DNA of 64,000 nt from Streptomyces sp. CB01881 (GCF_002953255.1 NZ_CP026498.1:1721291-1785290); one strand, 5' to 3'. Counted from the stretch's first letter, positions 33,925-42,607 are shown. Notes: a model not told the origin generated them from the letters alone. Program-made: numbers and translations.

Positions 33925-35364
33925 GTGTCCTTGATCTTCAACCGGCTTCGCACCCGCAGCGCCCGCAGGACCGTGGCAGCGCCTGCCACCGGCTGCCCGT
34001 ACGCCCACACGCACCCCGCGCCCGAACCCGCCGGGCCGGCGCCCGCCGAGGGCACCGGACACCCCGCCGGCCGGCTGACCGACCACGTCACCGGCCCGCT
34101 CACCCGCCACGCCGGGCCTCCCGAGGACCCGCAGCTCCGGGAGGCTCCGGGGTTCCAGGAGGTTCCGGGGCTCCGGGGGGCTCCGGGGTTCCGGGATGCT
34201 CCCGGACCGGCCTCCGGGCCGTCCGCGGACGGCCCCACCGGCGCCGCCCGCAGCACTGGTTCGGGTTCCGGTTCCGGCCACTTCACCGATCCGGCGGAGG
34301 CCGAGGCGTTCGTCCGGCAGTTCCACCACGAGCAGCCCGCCGCCGGCGGCCCGGCCGAGCGGCTGCGGGCCGTCCTGGACGAGATCGACCGCACCGGCAC
34401 CTACGAGCACACGCCCGCCGAGCTGGCCTACGGGGCGAAGCTGGCCTGGCGCAACGCGGCCCGCTGCATCGGCCGGCTGTACTGGCGCAGCCTGGTCGTC
34501 CGCGACCTGCGGCACCTCGGCTCAGCCGACGACATCGCCACCGAGTGCTTCGAGCACCTGCGGGTGGCCGGCAACGGCGGCCGGATCCGCCCGGTGATCT
34601 CGGTGTTCGCCCCCGACCGCCCCGGCCGTCCGGCCGCCCGGATCCTCAACCAGCAGCTGGTCCGCTACGCCGGCCACCCCGGCGCGAACGGCACCTGGAC
34701 CGGCGACCCGGCCGGCGCCCGGCTCGCCGCCCGGGCCCGGGACCTCGGCTGGAAGTGCGGCGAGGAACCCTTCGAGGTGCTGCCGCTGCTGGTCCAGGAG
34801 CGGCCCGGAGAACGCCCCGAGTGGTACGAGCTGCCGGACGACACCACGCTTGAGGTCGACCTCGTCCACCCCGACCACGCCTGGTTCGCCGACCTCGGCC
34901 TGCGTTGGTACGCGGTACCGGCGATCAGCGACATGACGCTGGAGATCGGCGGCGTCCGCTACCCCACCGCACCGTTCAACGGCTGGTACATGGGCACCGA
35001 GATCGGCGCCCGCAACCTCGCCGACGCCGACCGGTACGACATGCTGGCCACCGTCGCCGAACGGCTCGGCCTGGACACCTCCAACGACCGCACGCTCTGG
35101 CGCGACCGGGCGCTGGTGGAGCTCAACGTGGCGGTGCTGCACTCGTTCCAGGAGGCCGGGGTGACCATGGCCGACCACCACACCGAGTCCGGGCGGTTCC
35201 TCAAGCACGTCGCCCAGGAGAAGCGGCTCGGCCGGCCGACCCCCGCCGACTGGAGCTGGATCGTGCCACCGGTCTCCGGTGGGCTGACCCCCGTCTACCA
35301 CCGGTACTACGACCCGGTCGACCCCTCGCTGCGGCCGGCCTTCGTGGCGCGCGAGCCCTGGTGA
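33925..35364 (+). CDS. nos: Bacterial nitric oxide synthase oxygenase
   Basis: About 479 residues. The C-terminal 365 or so residues are a NOS oxygenase domain that converts arginine to citrulline and nitric oxide. The haem cysteine lies in WRNAARCIGR, and the arginine-binding Glu in NGWYMGTEIGARN. As in other bacterial NOS there is no reductase domain, so electrons must come from a separate flavoprotein. Residues 1-115 are an extra low-complexity part with a GCPY dipeptide motif and four 6-residue repeats. The start is either GTG 33925 (three bases after AGGAGG) or TTG 33931 (nine bases). No thaxtomin genes are nearby. Confidence 0.9.
   Translation: MSLIFNRLRTRSARRTVAAPATGCPYAHTHPAPEPAGPAPAEGTGHPAGRLTDHVTGPLTRHAGPPEDPQLREAPGFQEVPGLRGAPGFRDAPGPASGPSADGPTGAARSTGSGSGSGHFTDPAEAEAFVRQFHHEQPAAGGPAERLRAVLDEIDRTGTYEHTPAELAYGAKLAWRNAARCIGRLYWRSLVVRDLRHLGSADDIATECFEHLRVAGNGGRIRPVISVFAPDRPGRPAARILNQQLVRYAGHPGANGTWTGDPAGARLAARARDLGWKCGEEPFEVLPLLVQERPGERPEWYELPDDTTLEVDLVHPDHAWFADLGLRWYAVPAISDMTLEIGGVRYPTAPFNGWYMGTEIGARNLADADRYDMLATVAERLGLDTSNDRTLWRDRALVELNVAVLHSFQEAGVTMADHHTESGRFLKHVAQEKRLGRPTPADWSWIVPPVSGGLTPVYHRYYDPVDPSLRPAFVAREPW
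34138..34209 (+). repeat. Four 18-bp in-frame repeats in the nos N-terminal region
   Basis: Four imperfect 18-bp units encode (R/Q)-x-(A/V)-P-G-(F/L/P) hexapeptides inside the N-terminal extension of the nitric oxide synthase. Confidence 0.85.
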
Positions 35365-35400
35365 CCCGCCCTGGCCCTGCGTGGCACGGGGGCGGGCCGC

Positions 35401-35458
35401 GCACGGGGCCAGGGGCGCACGGGGCCAGGGGCGCACGGGGCCAGGGGTGCACGGGGCC
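35401..35458. repeat. 16-bp tandem repeat downstream of nos
   Basis: Three near-perfect copies of gcacggggccaggggc and a partial fourth, in the 165-base gap between nos and the convergent TetR gene. No coding function is seen. Confidence 0.85.
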
Positions 35459-35529
35459 GGCCGCACGGGGGCGGGCCGCGCAGGTCCAGGGATGCACGGG
35501 GCCGGTGGCGCGGGGCCGGTGGCGCGGGG

Positions 35530-36171
35530 TCAGGGGCGCGGGACGGTGCGCTCGTACCGTAGGAGCAACCCGTCGAGGAGCGCTTCGAGCCCGGTCTCGA
35601 ACGCCCCCTCGTCGATCGCGCTCCGGTGCTCGGCCAGCCGGTGGGCCTCGCCGAGGTGCGGGTAGTCGGCGGCGTCGTACACGCCGGCGTCCTCGGGGAA
35701 GCCCGCCGCGAACGAGGCCAGCGCCGAGCCGGCGACGAAGTACCGCATCAGTGCGCCGATCCGGGTGGCCTGCCCGCGCGGCCAGCCCGCCTCGACCAGG
35801 CAGCCGAAGACGGCATCGGCCAGCCGCAGGGCGTTCGGCCGGCGCCCGGGGCCCTGGGCGAGCACGGGAACGATGTTGGGGTGCGCGGCGAGGGCGGCCC
35901 GGTAGGAACGCGCCCAGTCGCGCAGCGCCGCCGGCCAGGGCGCGTCCCGCCCGAACATCGACAGGTCGACCTCGCCCATCACGCTGTCCACCACCGCGTC
36001 CAACAGCTCGTCCTTGGTGGCGAAGTGGTTGTAGAGCGACGGCCCGCTGACCGACAGCTCGGTGGCGAGGCGGCGGGTGGAGAGCGCGGCGAGGCCCTCG
36101 GCGTCGATGAGCTGGAGCGCGGCCGTGACGATGCGCTCGCGGCTGAGCAGGGGGGTGCGCGGGCGGGCCAT
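35530..36171 (-). CDS. TetR-family repressor
   Basis: A 213-residue TetR regulator. The N-terminal helix-turn-helix is clear (RERIVTAALQLIDAEG, LSVSGPSLYNHFATKDEL), and the helical ligand domain resembles the TetR_C subgroup that follows the tetracycline repressor. GGAGGA precedes the ATG. It is divergent from an acyl-CoA dehydrogenase gene whose promoter region carries a TetR-type palindrome, so it likely represses that fatty-acid or acyl-CoA breakdown operon and itself. Confidence 0.93.
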   Translation of the reverse strand: MARPRTPLLSRERIVTAALQLIDAEGLAALSTRRLATELSVSGPSLYNHFATKDELLDAVVDSVMGEVDLSMFGRDAPWPAALRDWARSYRAALAAHPNIVPVLAQGPGRRPNALRLADAVFGCLVEAGWPRGQATRIGALMRYFVAGSALASFAAGFPEDAGVYDAADYPHLGEAHRLAEHRSAIDEGAFETGLEALLDGLLLRYERTVPRP

Positions 36172-36207
36172 CGTCGCGGTTCCTCCGGTCGGGTCGGCGG
36201 GTTCGAG

Positions 36208-36290
36208 TGGGTGGGTGCGGGTCGGTCGGTGCGTTCGGGTCGGTCGGTGCGGGTGAGTGCGTTCGGGTGAGTGCGTTCGGGTGGGTGGGG
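36208..36290. repeat. Imperfect GTGCGTTCGGGT repeats upstream of the TetR gene
   Basis: Degenerate repeats of gtgcgttcgggt and gtcggtcg fill the TetR-proximal part of the 210-base divergent gap. Function unknown. Confidence 0.7.
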
Positions 36291-36350
36291 ACCGATTCTG
36301 GCAGGCGCCTCTTCCCAGTGCGGCCCGGTCGGGGCTACAGTCCCCCCATA

Positions 36351-36369
36351 AAACTTGCAGCGCTAGTTT
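36351..36369. promoter_or_regulatory. TetR-type operator
   Basis: AAACT-x-GC-N3-GC-x-AGTTT: a 19-base pseudo-palindrome in which 14 of 18 non-central positions are symmetric. It starts 31 bases before the acyl-CoA dehydrogenase ATG, right behind an AT-rich CATAAA that may be the -10. The layout with a divergent TetR gene strongly suggests its binding site. Confidence 0.7.
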
Positions 36370-36381
36370 AACGGGGTCCCG

Positions 36382-37530
36382 ATGAACCTGGAGCTCTCCG
36401 AGGAGCAGGCCGCCCTCCGTGACCTGGCGGCCGCCTTCACCGACCGCGAGATCGTCCCGTACGCCGCCGAGTGGGACCGCGCCGAGTCCGTCGACCGCGC
36501 GATCATCGGCAAGCTCGGCAAGCTGGGCCTGCTCGGCCTCACCCTCCCCGAGCAGTACGGCGGCAGCGGCGGCGACCACCTCGCCTACTGCCTGGCCCTG
36601 GAGGAGCTGGGCCGGGGCGACTCCGCCGTGCGCGGCATCGTCTCCGTCTCCCTCGGCCTGGTCGCCAAGTCGGTCAACGGCTACGGCAGCGAGGAACAGA
36701 AGCAGCACTGGCTGCCCCGGCTCACCTCCGGCGAGGCGCTCGGCTGCTTCGCGCTCACCGAGCCCGGCACCGGCTCCGACGCCGCCAACCTCACCACCCG
36801 CGCGGTCCGGGACGGCGGGGACTGGCTGATCAGCGGCGCCAAGACCTTCATCACCAACGGGACCTGGGCCGACGTCGCCCTCGTCTTCGCCCGGACGGGC
36901 GGCCCGGGGCACAAGGGCATCACCGCCTTCCTCGTCCCCACCGACCTGCCCGGGTTCACCCGCACCGAGATCCACGGCAAGCTCGGCCTGCGCGGCCAGG
37001 CCACCGCCGAGCTCGCCTTCGACGCCGTCCGGGTGCCCGACTCCGCGCGGCTCGGCGAGCCCGGCAAGGGGTTCACCGTGGCGATGGCCGCACTCGCCAA
37101 GGGCCGGATGTCGGTCGCCGCCGGCTGCGTCGGCATCGCCCGGGCCTGCCTGGACGCCGCCGTCCGGTACGCGGGCGAGCGCGAGCAGTTCGGCAAGCCG
37201 ATCGCCTCGCACCAGCTGGTGCAGGAGCTGCTCGCCGACATCGCCGTGGACGTCGAGGCCTCCCGGCTGCTCACCTGGAAGGTCGCCGACCACATCGACC
37301 GCGGCCTGCCGTTCGCCGCCGAGTCCTCCGTCGCCAAGCTCTACGCGAGCGAGGCCGCCGTCCGGGCCGCCAACAACGCTCTCCAGGTCTTCGGCGGCTA
37401 CGGGTTCATCGACGAGTACCCGGTCGGCAAGTACCTGCGCGACGCGCGGGTGATGACCCTCTACGAGGGCACCAGCCAGATCCACAAGCTGCTGATCGGA
37501 CGCGCGCTCACCGGCGTCAACGCGTTCTGA
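36382..37530 (+). CDS. Acyl-CoA dehydrogenase
   Basis: A 382-residue FAD-dependent acyl-CoA dehydrogenase that introduces the 2,3 double bond in acyl-CoA. The signatures CFALTEPGTGSDAA, ALQVFGGYGFIDEYPV and the catalytic-base motif LYEGTSQI are intact. It is the first gene of a likely three-gene set with thiolase and SDR, under the TetR-type operator. Chain length or branched specificity cannot be told from sequence. Confidence 0.94.
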   Translation: MNLELSEEQAALRDLAAAFTDREIVPYAAEWDRAESVDRAIIGKLGKLGLLGLTLPEQYGGSGGDHLAYCLALEELGRGDSAVRGIVSVSLGLVAKSVNGYGSEEQKQHWLPRLTSGEALGCFALTEPGTGSDAANLTTRAVRDGGDWLISGAKTFITNGTWADVALVFARTGGPGHKGITAFLVPTDLPGFTRTEIHGKLGLRGQATAELAFDAVRVPDSARLGEPGKGFTVAMAALAKGRMSVAAGCVGIARACLDAAVRYAGEREQFGKPIASHQLVQELLADIAVDVEASRLLTWKVADHIDRGLPFAAESSVAKLYASEAAVRAANNALQVFGGYGFIDEYPVGKYLRDARVMTLYEGTSQIHKLLIGRALTGVNAF

Positions 37531-37560
37531 GCCCTGCCCCTTCCGTTCCGCTGTCCCCTT

Positions 37561-37649
37561 TGTTCCCGTTGTTCCCGTTGTTCTCGTTCTTCTCGTTGTT
37601 CCCGTTCTTCCCGCTGTTCCCGCTGCCCCGTCATTCCCGCTGTTCCCGC
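37561..37649. repeat. 9-bp tandem repeat (tgttcccgt) between acyl-CoA dehydrogenase and thiolase
   Basis: About nine imperfect 9-bp units, strongly pyrimidine-biased on the plus strand, fill most of the 138-base gap. No transcription signal is obvious. Confidence 0.9.
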
Positions 37650-37668
37650 TGATAAGGAGCCCGACGAC

Positions 37669-38856
37669 GTGCGTCCTGTCTACTTCGCCGCAGCCCGCCG
37701 CACACCCATCGGCCGGCTGCGCGGAGCGCTCGCCACGGTCCGCCCCGACGACCTCTCGGCCACCGTGCTGCGCGCCCTGCTCGCCGACGTACCCGCCCTC
37801 GACCCGGCCCGGATCGACGACGTCTACTGGGGCGCCGCCAACCAGGCCGGTGAGGACAACCGCAACGCCGCCCGGATGGCCGTCCTGCTGGCCGGCCTGC
37901 CCGACACCGTGCCCGGCGCCACCGTCAACCGGCTCTGCGCCTCCGGCCTGGAGGCCGTCACCATGGCCGCCCGGGCGATCGGATCGGGCGAGGCCGACGT
38001 GGTGCTGGCCGGCGGCTGCGAGTCGATGACCCGCGCCCCCTTCGTCCTCCCCCGCCCCGACGAGGCGCTGCCGCACAAGATCGAGACCTACGACACCCGG
38101 CTCGGCTGGCGCCTCACCAACCCCCGGATGGCCGACCTGCACGGCGTCCTCTCCATGGGCGAGACCGCGGAGGAGGTCGCCACCCGGTACGGCATCACCC
38201 GTGAGCGGCAGGACGCCTTCGCACTCCGCAGCCACCAGCGCGCCGCCGCCGCCCGCAAGGACGGCCACTTCGACGCCGAGCTGGTCCCGGTCGAGCGGCC
38301 GGACGGGGTGACGGTCGGCCAGGACGAGAGCATCCGCGAGGACACCAGCCTGGAGAAGCTGGCCCGGCTGAAGCCCGCCTTCCGGGCGGGGGGCACGGTG
38401 ACGGCGGGCAACGCCTCGCCGATGAACGACGGCGCGGCCGGCCTGGTGCTGGTCAGCGAGGAGGCGCTCGGCGACCTCGGCCTCCAGCCGCTCGGCCGGT
38501 ACGTCGCCGGCGCCTCGGCCGGGGTGCACCCGGACGTGATGGGCGTCGGCCCGGTGCCGGCCACCCGCAAGGTGCTCGGCCGGGCCGGCTGGTCGCTCGA
38601 CTCGCTGGAGGAGGCCGAGCTGAACGAGGCCTTCGCCGCCCAGGTGCTCGCCTCCATGGACCAGTTGGGCATCGATCCGGAGCTGGTCAACCCGGCGGGC
38701 GGCGCCATCGCACTGGGCCACCCGTTGGGCGGCTCCGGCGCCCGCATCCTCACCACCCTGCTGCACCGCATGCGCCGCAGCGGCGCCCGCCGCGGCCTGG
38801 CCACCATGTGCGTGGGCGTGGGCCAGGGCACCGCCGTCCTCGTCGAATCGGCCTGA
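37669..38856 (+). CDS. Acetyl-CoA acyltransferase (thiolase)
   Basis: A 395-residue thiolase. The nucleophilic cysteine is in [10 protein letters not shown] (about residue 89); the C-terminal catalytic His is in [11 protein letters not shown] and the second Cys in MCVGVGQG. It cleaves 3-ketoacyl-CoA in beta-oxidation or condenses acetyl-CoA in the reverse direction. The GTG start has AAGGAG nine bases upstream. It follows the acyl-CoA dehydrogenase by 138 bases. Confidence 0.94.
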   Translation: MRPVYFAAARRTPIGRLRGALATVRPDDLSATVLRALLADVPALDPARIDDVYWGAANQAGEDNRNAARMAVLLAGLPDTVPGATVNRLCASGLEAVTMAARAIGSGEADVVLAGGCESMTRAPFVLPRPDEALPHKIETYDTRLGWRLTNPRMADLHGVLSMGETAEEVATRYGITRERQDAFALRSHQRAAAARKDGHFDAELVPVERPDGVTVGQDESIREDTSLEKLARLKPAFRAGGTVTAGNASPMNDGAAGLVLVSEEALGDLGLQPLGRYVAGASAGVHPDVMGVGPVPATRKVLGRAGWSLDSLEEAELNEAFAAQVLASMDQLGIDPELVNPAGGAIALGHPLGGSGARILTTLLHRMRRSGARRGLATMCVGVGQGTAVLVESA

Positions 38857-38936
38857 CGGCCGACGACGGCCGACGACGGCCGTCGTCCGTCGGCCACTCC
38901 CCCCCAGTTCTTCACCGCTTCATCGAAGGAGTTGCT

Positions 38937-39695
38937 GTGACTCGTTTCGCAGGCAAGGTCGCCGTCGTCACCGGCGCGGCGCAGGGCATCGGTGCGGCCA
39001 CCGCGCGGCTGCTGGCGGAGGAGGGGGCGGCCGTCGCGGTCGTCGACCTGACCGCCGAACGCGCCGCCGGCACGGTCGAGGAGATCACCGCCAAGGGCGG
39101 CACCGCCCGCGCGTACGGCTGTGACGTGGCCGACTACGACGCGGTGGAGGCCGTGTTCGCCCAGGTGGCGCAGGACCTCGGCGGGGTGCACATCCTGGTG
39201 AACAACGCCGGGATCACCCGGGACAACCTGTTCTTCAAGATGCCCAAGTCCGACTGGGACGCGGTGCTGACGGTCAACCTGACCAGTGCCTACAACTGCA
39301 GCCACGTCGCGCAGAAGTACATGACGGCGCAGAAGTACGGAAAGATCGTCTCGCTCAGCTCGCGCTCCGCGCTCGGCAACCGGGGCCAGGCGAACTACGC
39401 GGCCGCCAAGGCCGGCATCCAGGGGCTGACCGCCACCCTGGCGATCGAGCTGGGCCCGTTCAACATCAACGTCAACGCCGTCGCCCCCGGCTACATCGCC
39501 ACCGCGATGACCGCCGCCACCGCCGAGCGGGTCGGCGCCACGGCGGAGGACCACCAGACGGAGGTCGCCGCCCGGACGCCGCTGCGGCGGGTCGGCCAGC
39601 CCGAGGAGATCGCCTCGGTGGTCGCCTTCCTGGCCAGCGAGGACGCCTCGTACGTGAGCGGGCAGACGCTGTACGTCAACGGTGGGGCGCGCTGA
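38937..39695 (+). CDS. SDR-family 3-oxoacyl reductase (FabG-like)
   Basis: A 252-residue short-chain dehydrogenase. It shows the cofactor loop TGAAQGIG, NNAG, and the catalytic Ser and Y-x3-K (SSRSALGNRG ... NYAAAKAG). Close to FabG; next to an acyl-CoA dehydrogenase and a thiolase it more likely interconverts 3-hydroxyacyl- and 3-ketoacyl-CoA. GTG start with GAAGGAG upstream; a terminator follows. Confidence 0.92.
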   Translation: MTRFAGKVAVVTGAAQGIGAATARLLAEEGAAVAVVDLTAERAAGTVEEITAKGGTARAYGCDVADYDAVEAVFAQVAQDLGGVHILVNNAGITRDNLFFKMPKSDWDAVLTVNLTSAYNCSHVAQKYMTAQKYGKIVSLSSRSALGNRGQANYAAAKAGIQGLTATLAIELGPFNINVNAVAPGYIATAMTAATAERVGATAEDHQTEVAARTPLRRVGQPEEIASVVAFLASEDASYVSGQTLYVNGGAR

Positions 39696-39719
39696 CCGGT
39701 TACTGACGTTTCATCAGTT

Positions 39720-39769
39720 GGCCGTCCCCGGTGGTGGGTTACCTTCGCCTGGGACGGCCTTTACCTTTT
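39720..39769 (+). terminator. Rho-independent-like terminator after the SDR gene
   Basis: A perfect 9-bp stem (GGCCGTCCC / GGGACGGCC) around a 22-base loop, followed by TTTACCTTTT. One of the few hairpins in the window with a T-rich tail. Confidence 0.8.
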
Positions 39770-39892
39770 CTGGTGGCCAGGCGTGACCATGCCGGCAGTG
39801 CGAAATGACTATGGCATGATCATGTGGCACTCGATGGGATGGCCGGACCGACCCGACCGGACCAGGTCGGGCCCTGCGTCCCAAGGAGTCCC

Positions 39893-41254
39893 ATGGGCAG
39901 CCCCGCCACCCTCCGCCGCGCCCTGGCCCTGCTCGCCGCCGGGGCAACCGCCCTCACCGCCGGCACGCTCTCCGTCCCGGCCGTGAGCGCCACGGCCTCC
40001 GGCAGCCTGGCCGGCGTGCACGTCCGCCCCGCCTCCGCCGGGCACATCAGCGCCACCGGGCGCTCCGCGCCACTGCCCACCTCGCAGTGCGTCAGCCAGA
40101 TCGGCATCAACTGCTACTCCCCGCTCCAGTACCGGACCGCCTACAACCTCGACCCGCTGTACAAGGAGGGCATCACCGGCAAGGGCCGCACCATCGTCAT
40201 CGTCGACTCCTTCGGCTCGCCGACCATCCAGCACGACCTGGAGGTCTTCGACAAGCAGTGGGGCATCCCCGACACCCAGGTCGAGGTCGTCAAGTGGGGC
40301 AACGTCCCGCCGTTCGACCCCACCAACGCCGACCACACCGGCTGGGCGGGCGAGACCACCCTCGACGTCGAGTACGCCCACGCCGTCGCCCCCGACGCGC
40401 ACATCATCCTGGTCGAGACCGGCGTCGCGGAGACCGAGGGCACCACCGGCCTGCCCGAGATGATGGACGCCGAGAAGGCCATCATCAAGTCCGGCAAGGC
40501 CGACGTGATCTCGCAGAGCTTCGGCGCCACCGAGAACACCTTCCCCGGCTTCGACAAGGGCGACTTCAAGTCGCTCACCGACCTGCGCTACGCCTTCAAG
40601 GAGGCCGCCGCCCACGACGTCACCGTGCTCAGCGCCTCCGGCGACAACGGCGCGACCGACGCCCAGGAGAACGGCCAGGACCTGTACCCGTACAAGGTCA
40701 ACTCCTGGCCCTCCAGCGACCCGCTGGTCACCTCCATCGGCGGCACCCAGCTCAGCCTGGACGACGCGGGCAAGCGCACCGCGCCCGACAAGGTCTGGCA
40801 CGACAAGTACGGCGCGGGCGGCGGCGGCGTCTCCGGCGTCTTCGACCGCCCGTGGTACCAGGCCGGCGTGGCCGGGGTCACCGGCAACCACCGCGGCACG
40901 CCCGACATCAGCATGAGCGCGGCCGTGGACGGCGGCGCCTGGACGTACGAGTCCTACGACCCCACCTCGGTCGGCTGGCACCTCACCGGCGGCACCAGCG
41001 AGGCGACCCCGATCTTCTCGGGCATCGTCGCCCTCGCCGACCAGCTCGCCGGCCACCGCCTCGGCCAGCTCAACTGGCGCCTCTACGGCCTCAACCTGCT
41101 CCCGCAGCAGTGGAGCGGCCTGGTCGACGTGACGGCCGGGGACAACTCCTGGGACAAGGTGACGGGCTACCAGGCCACCAAGGGCTACGACCTCGCCAGC
41201 GGCCTCGGCACCATCGACGGCAACAGGTTCGTCCGCGCCCTCGCGGGTCGCTGA
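39893..41254 (+). CDS. Secreted S53-family (sedolisin-like) serine peptidase
   Basis: A 453-residue exported peptidase. Residues 1-34 are a signal peptide. The catalytic Glu and Asp lie in AGETTLDVEYAHAVAPDA (E-x3-D), the oxyanion Asp in SASGDNGA, and the nucleophilic Ser in GGTSEATPIFSG; the C-terminal DGNRF region fits the calcium site. The usual sedolisin propeptide of about 170-200 residues is missing: only about 55 residues separate signal peptide and catalytic core. AAGGAG precedes the ATG. Likely acts outside the cell. Confidence 0.9.
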   Translation: MGSPATLRRALALLAAGATALTAGTLSVPAVSATASGSLAGVHVRPASAGHISATGRSAPLPTSQCVSQIGINCYSPLQYRTAYNLDPLYKEGITGKGRTIVIVDSFGSPTIQHDLEVFDKQWGIPDTQVEVVKWGNVPPFDPTNADHTGWAGETTLDVEYAHAVAPDAHIILVETGVAETEGTTGLPEMMDAEKAIIKSGKADVISQSFGATENTFPGFDKGDFKSLTDLRYAFKEAAAHDVTVLSASGDNGATDAQENGQDLYPYKVNSWPSSDPLVTSIGGTQLSLDDAGKRTAPDKVWHDKYGAGGGGVSGVFDRPWYQAGVAGVTGNHRGTPDISMSAAVDGGAWTYESYDPTSVGWHLTGGTSEATPIFSGIVALADQLAGHRLGQLNWRLYGLNLLPQQWSGLVDVTAGDNSWDKVTGYQATKGYDLASGLGTIDGNRFVRALAGR

Positions 41255-41269
41255 CCCCAGCACACCCCC

Positions 41270-41302
41270 GGTGGGGGAGCCGGCCCGCCCGGCTCCCCCA
41301 CC
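41270..41302. terminator. Bidirectional terminator hairpin between S53 peptidase and fabV
   Basis: A perfect 14-bp inverted repeat (GGTGGGGGAGCCGG and complement) with a 5-base loop in a convergent gap. Confidence 0.75.
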
Positions 41303-41392
41303 ACCCGGCCCGCGCCCGTGGCGCGTGGACGCCGTCGACGAGGCGCGGAGCCGCGCGGCCGGGTCTCCGCCGGGCGGTCCTCCCGGTCGGGA

Positions 41393-42607
41393 TCAGGGCG
41401 CGGGCGCGGGCCACGGGACGTCGGTGGCCACTGCGGCGGTGTAGTCGATGCCCGGGACGGAGAACCCGTACAGGCGCTGGACCTCGGCGTGGAACCAGTC
41501 GAGGTCGGCGAGGCCGGCGATGGTGCCGGTCGTGGCGGCCTCCCAGCGCTCGGCCACCGCGGCCTGGACGTCGTCGGAGAGTTCCCACCTGTCCAGGCGG
41601 ACCCGGCCTTCGTCGTCCAGGGCGAGCGGGGCGGCACCGGTGAGCTGGTCCCACAGGGCGGCGAGCTGACGCACCGGCGGGACCATCTCCTCCCCGAGGA
41701 CGCCGCGCAGCAGGCCGGTGTACAGGGCGATGCCGGGGATCGCGGTGGAGGACTGCGTGACGGCGGCGCCGTTGACGGACGTCACGGCACGCCCGCCCAC
41801 CGTCCCGGCGAGCCGCTCGTTCAGGGTGCGGGCGGTGGCCTCCAGGTGGGCCTTGGCCGCGCCGATGGTGCCCTGCCGGTAGATCGCCGCCGTCAGCGAC
41901 GACCCGATGTACGACAGCGCGGCGGTGGTGAAGCCCTCTCCGAGCAGTCCCCGGCCGGCCAGGTGGTCGATCCAGCGCTCCCAGTCCGCACCGCCCATCA
42001 CGGCCACGGTCTGCTCCACGTCGTCGCCCTCGGCCGGCCCGGTCTCGACCTCGCGGACCTCGGGAACGCCCCGGTCGTCGAAGACGAGGGTCTTGGTGCG
42101 GTTCGCCCGGCCGATCGGCTTGAGGACGGAGGCGTACGTGGTGCCGGTGCCGGGGTCGGTACGCCGGGGCGCGGCCACCGAGTAGACCAGGTGGTCCAGC
42201 CTGCCGCCGAAGCGCTTCTCGATGAGGTCGGCGACCTGGTCCTTCATCGCGTCGGAGAATGCGTCGCCGTTGAGGAAGACCAGATCCCGCCCGGCGGCCC
42301 GGGCGATGTCGGCGGTGGCGGCGGTGCGGTACCAGCCGGCCGTGGCGGTACGCCGTTCGGTGGGGGCCTTCTCGAAGGAGACCATGATGCCGCGGATGCC
42401 GGCGCGCTTGAGTCCCGCGAGCGTGGCCGCCAGACCGTATCCGGCCGAGGAGCCGATGATCAGCGCCACCGGCCCGGAACCCTCCGGCACGCCGTCGGGG
42501 TCGGGGCACGCCTGCCACATGTCGGCCACCAGCCGCTCGCAGCCGGCCGGGTGGGAGTCCAGGAAGAGGAAGCCCCGGTTGCGGGGGATGAGAACGCGCT
42601 CGCTCAC
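41393..42607 (-). CDS. fabV: FabV-type trans-2-enoyl-CoA/ACP reductase
   Basis: A 404-residue NADH-dependent enoyl reductase of the FabV class, which completes fatty-acid elongation or reduces crotonyl-CoA and is insensitive to triclosan. It has the FabV-type nucleotide site (ALIIGSSAGYGLAA), the VYSVAAPRRTDP segment, and the diagnostic Tyr-x8-Lys pair (YRQGTIGAAK); the shorter FabI spacing is not used. The GTG at 42607 has AAGGA eight bases upstream. It stands alone, convergent with the S53 peptidase. FabV is uncommon in actinobacteria, so acquisition by transfer is possible, although codon use looks native. Confidence 0.93.
   Translation of the reverse strand: MSERVLIPRNRGFLFLDSHPAGCERLVADMWQACPDPDGVPEGSGPVALIIGSSAGYGLAATLAGLKRAGIRGIMVSFEKAPTERRTATAGWYRTAATADIARAAGRDLVFLNGDAFSDAMKDQVADLIEKRFGGRLDHLVYSVAAPRRTDPGTGTTYASVLKPIGRANRTKTLVFDDRGVPEVREVETGPAEGDDVEQTVAVMGGADWERWIDHLAGRGLLGEGFTTAALSYIGSSLTAAIYRQGTIGAAKAHLEATARTLNERLAGTVGGRAVTSVNGAAVTQSSTAIPGIALYTGLLRGVLGEEMVPPVRQLAALWDQLTGAAPLALDDEGRVRLDRWELSDDVQAAVAERWEAATTGTIAGLADLDWFHAEVQRLYGFSVPGIDYTAAVATDVPWPAPAP

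Noticed and set aside
34138..34209. CRISPR-like or mobile repeat
   Set aside because: Units are contiguous, in frame and degenerate, which fits coding repeats.
39703..39720. ACTGA-N7-TCAGT inverted repeat after the SDR gene
   Set aside because: Five-base arms only and immediately before a stronger terminator stem; too weak to call an operator.
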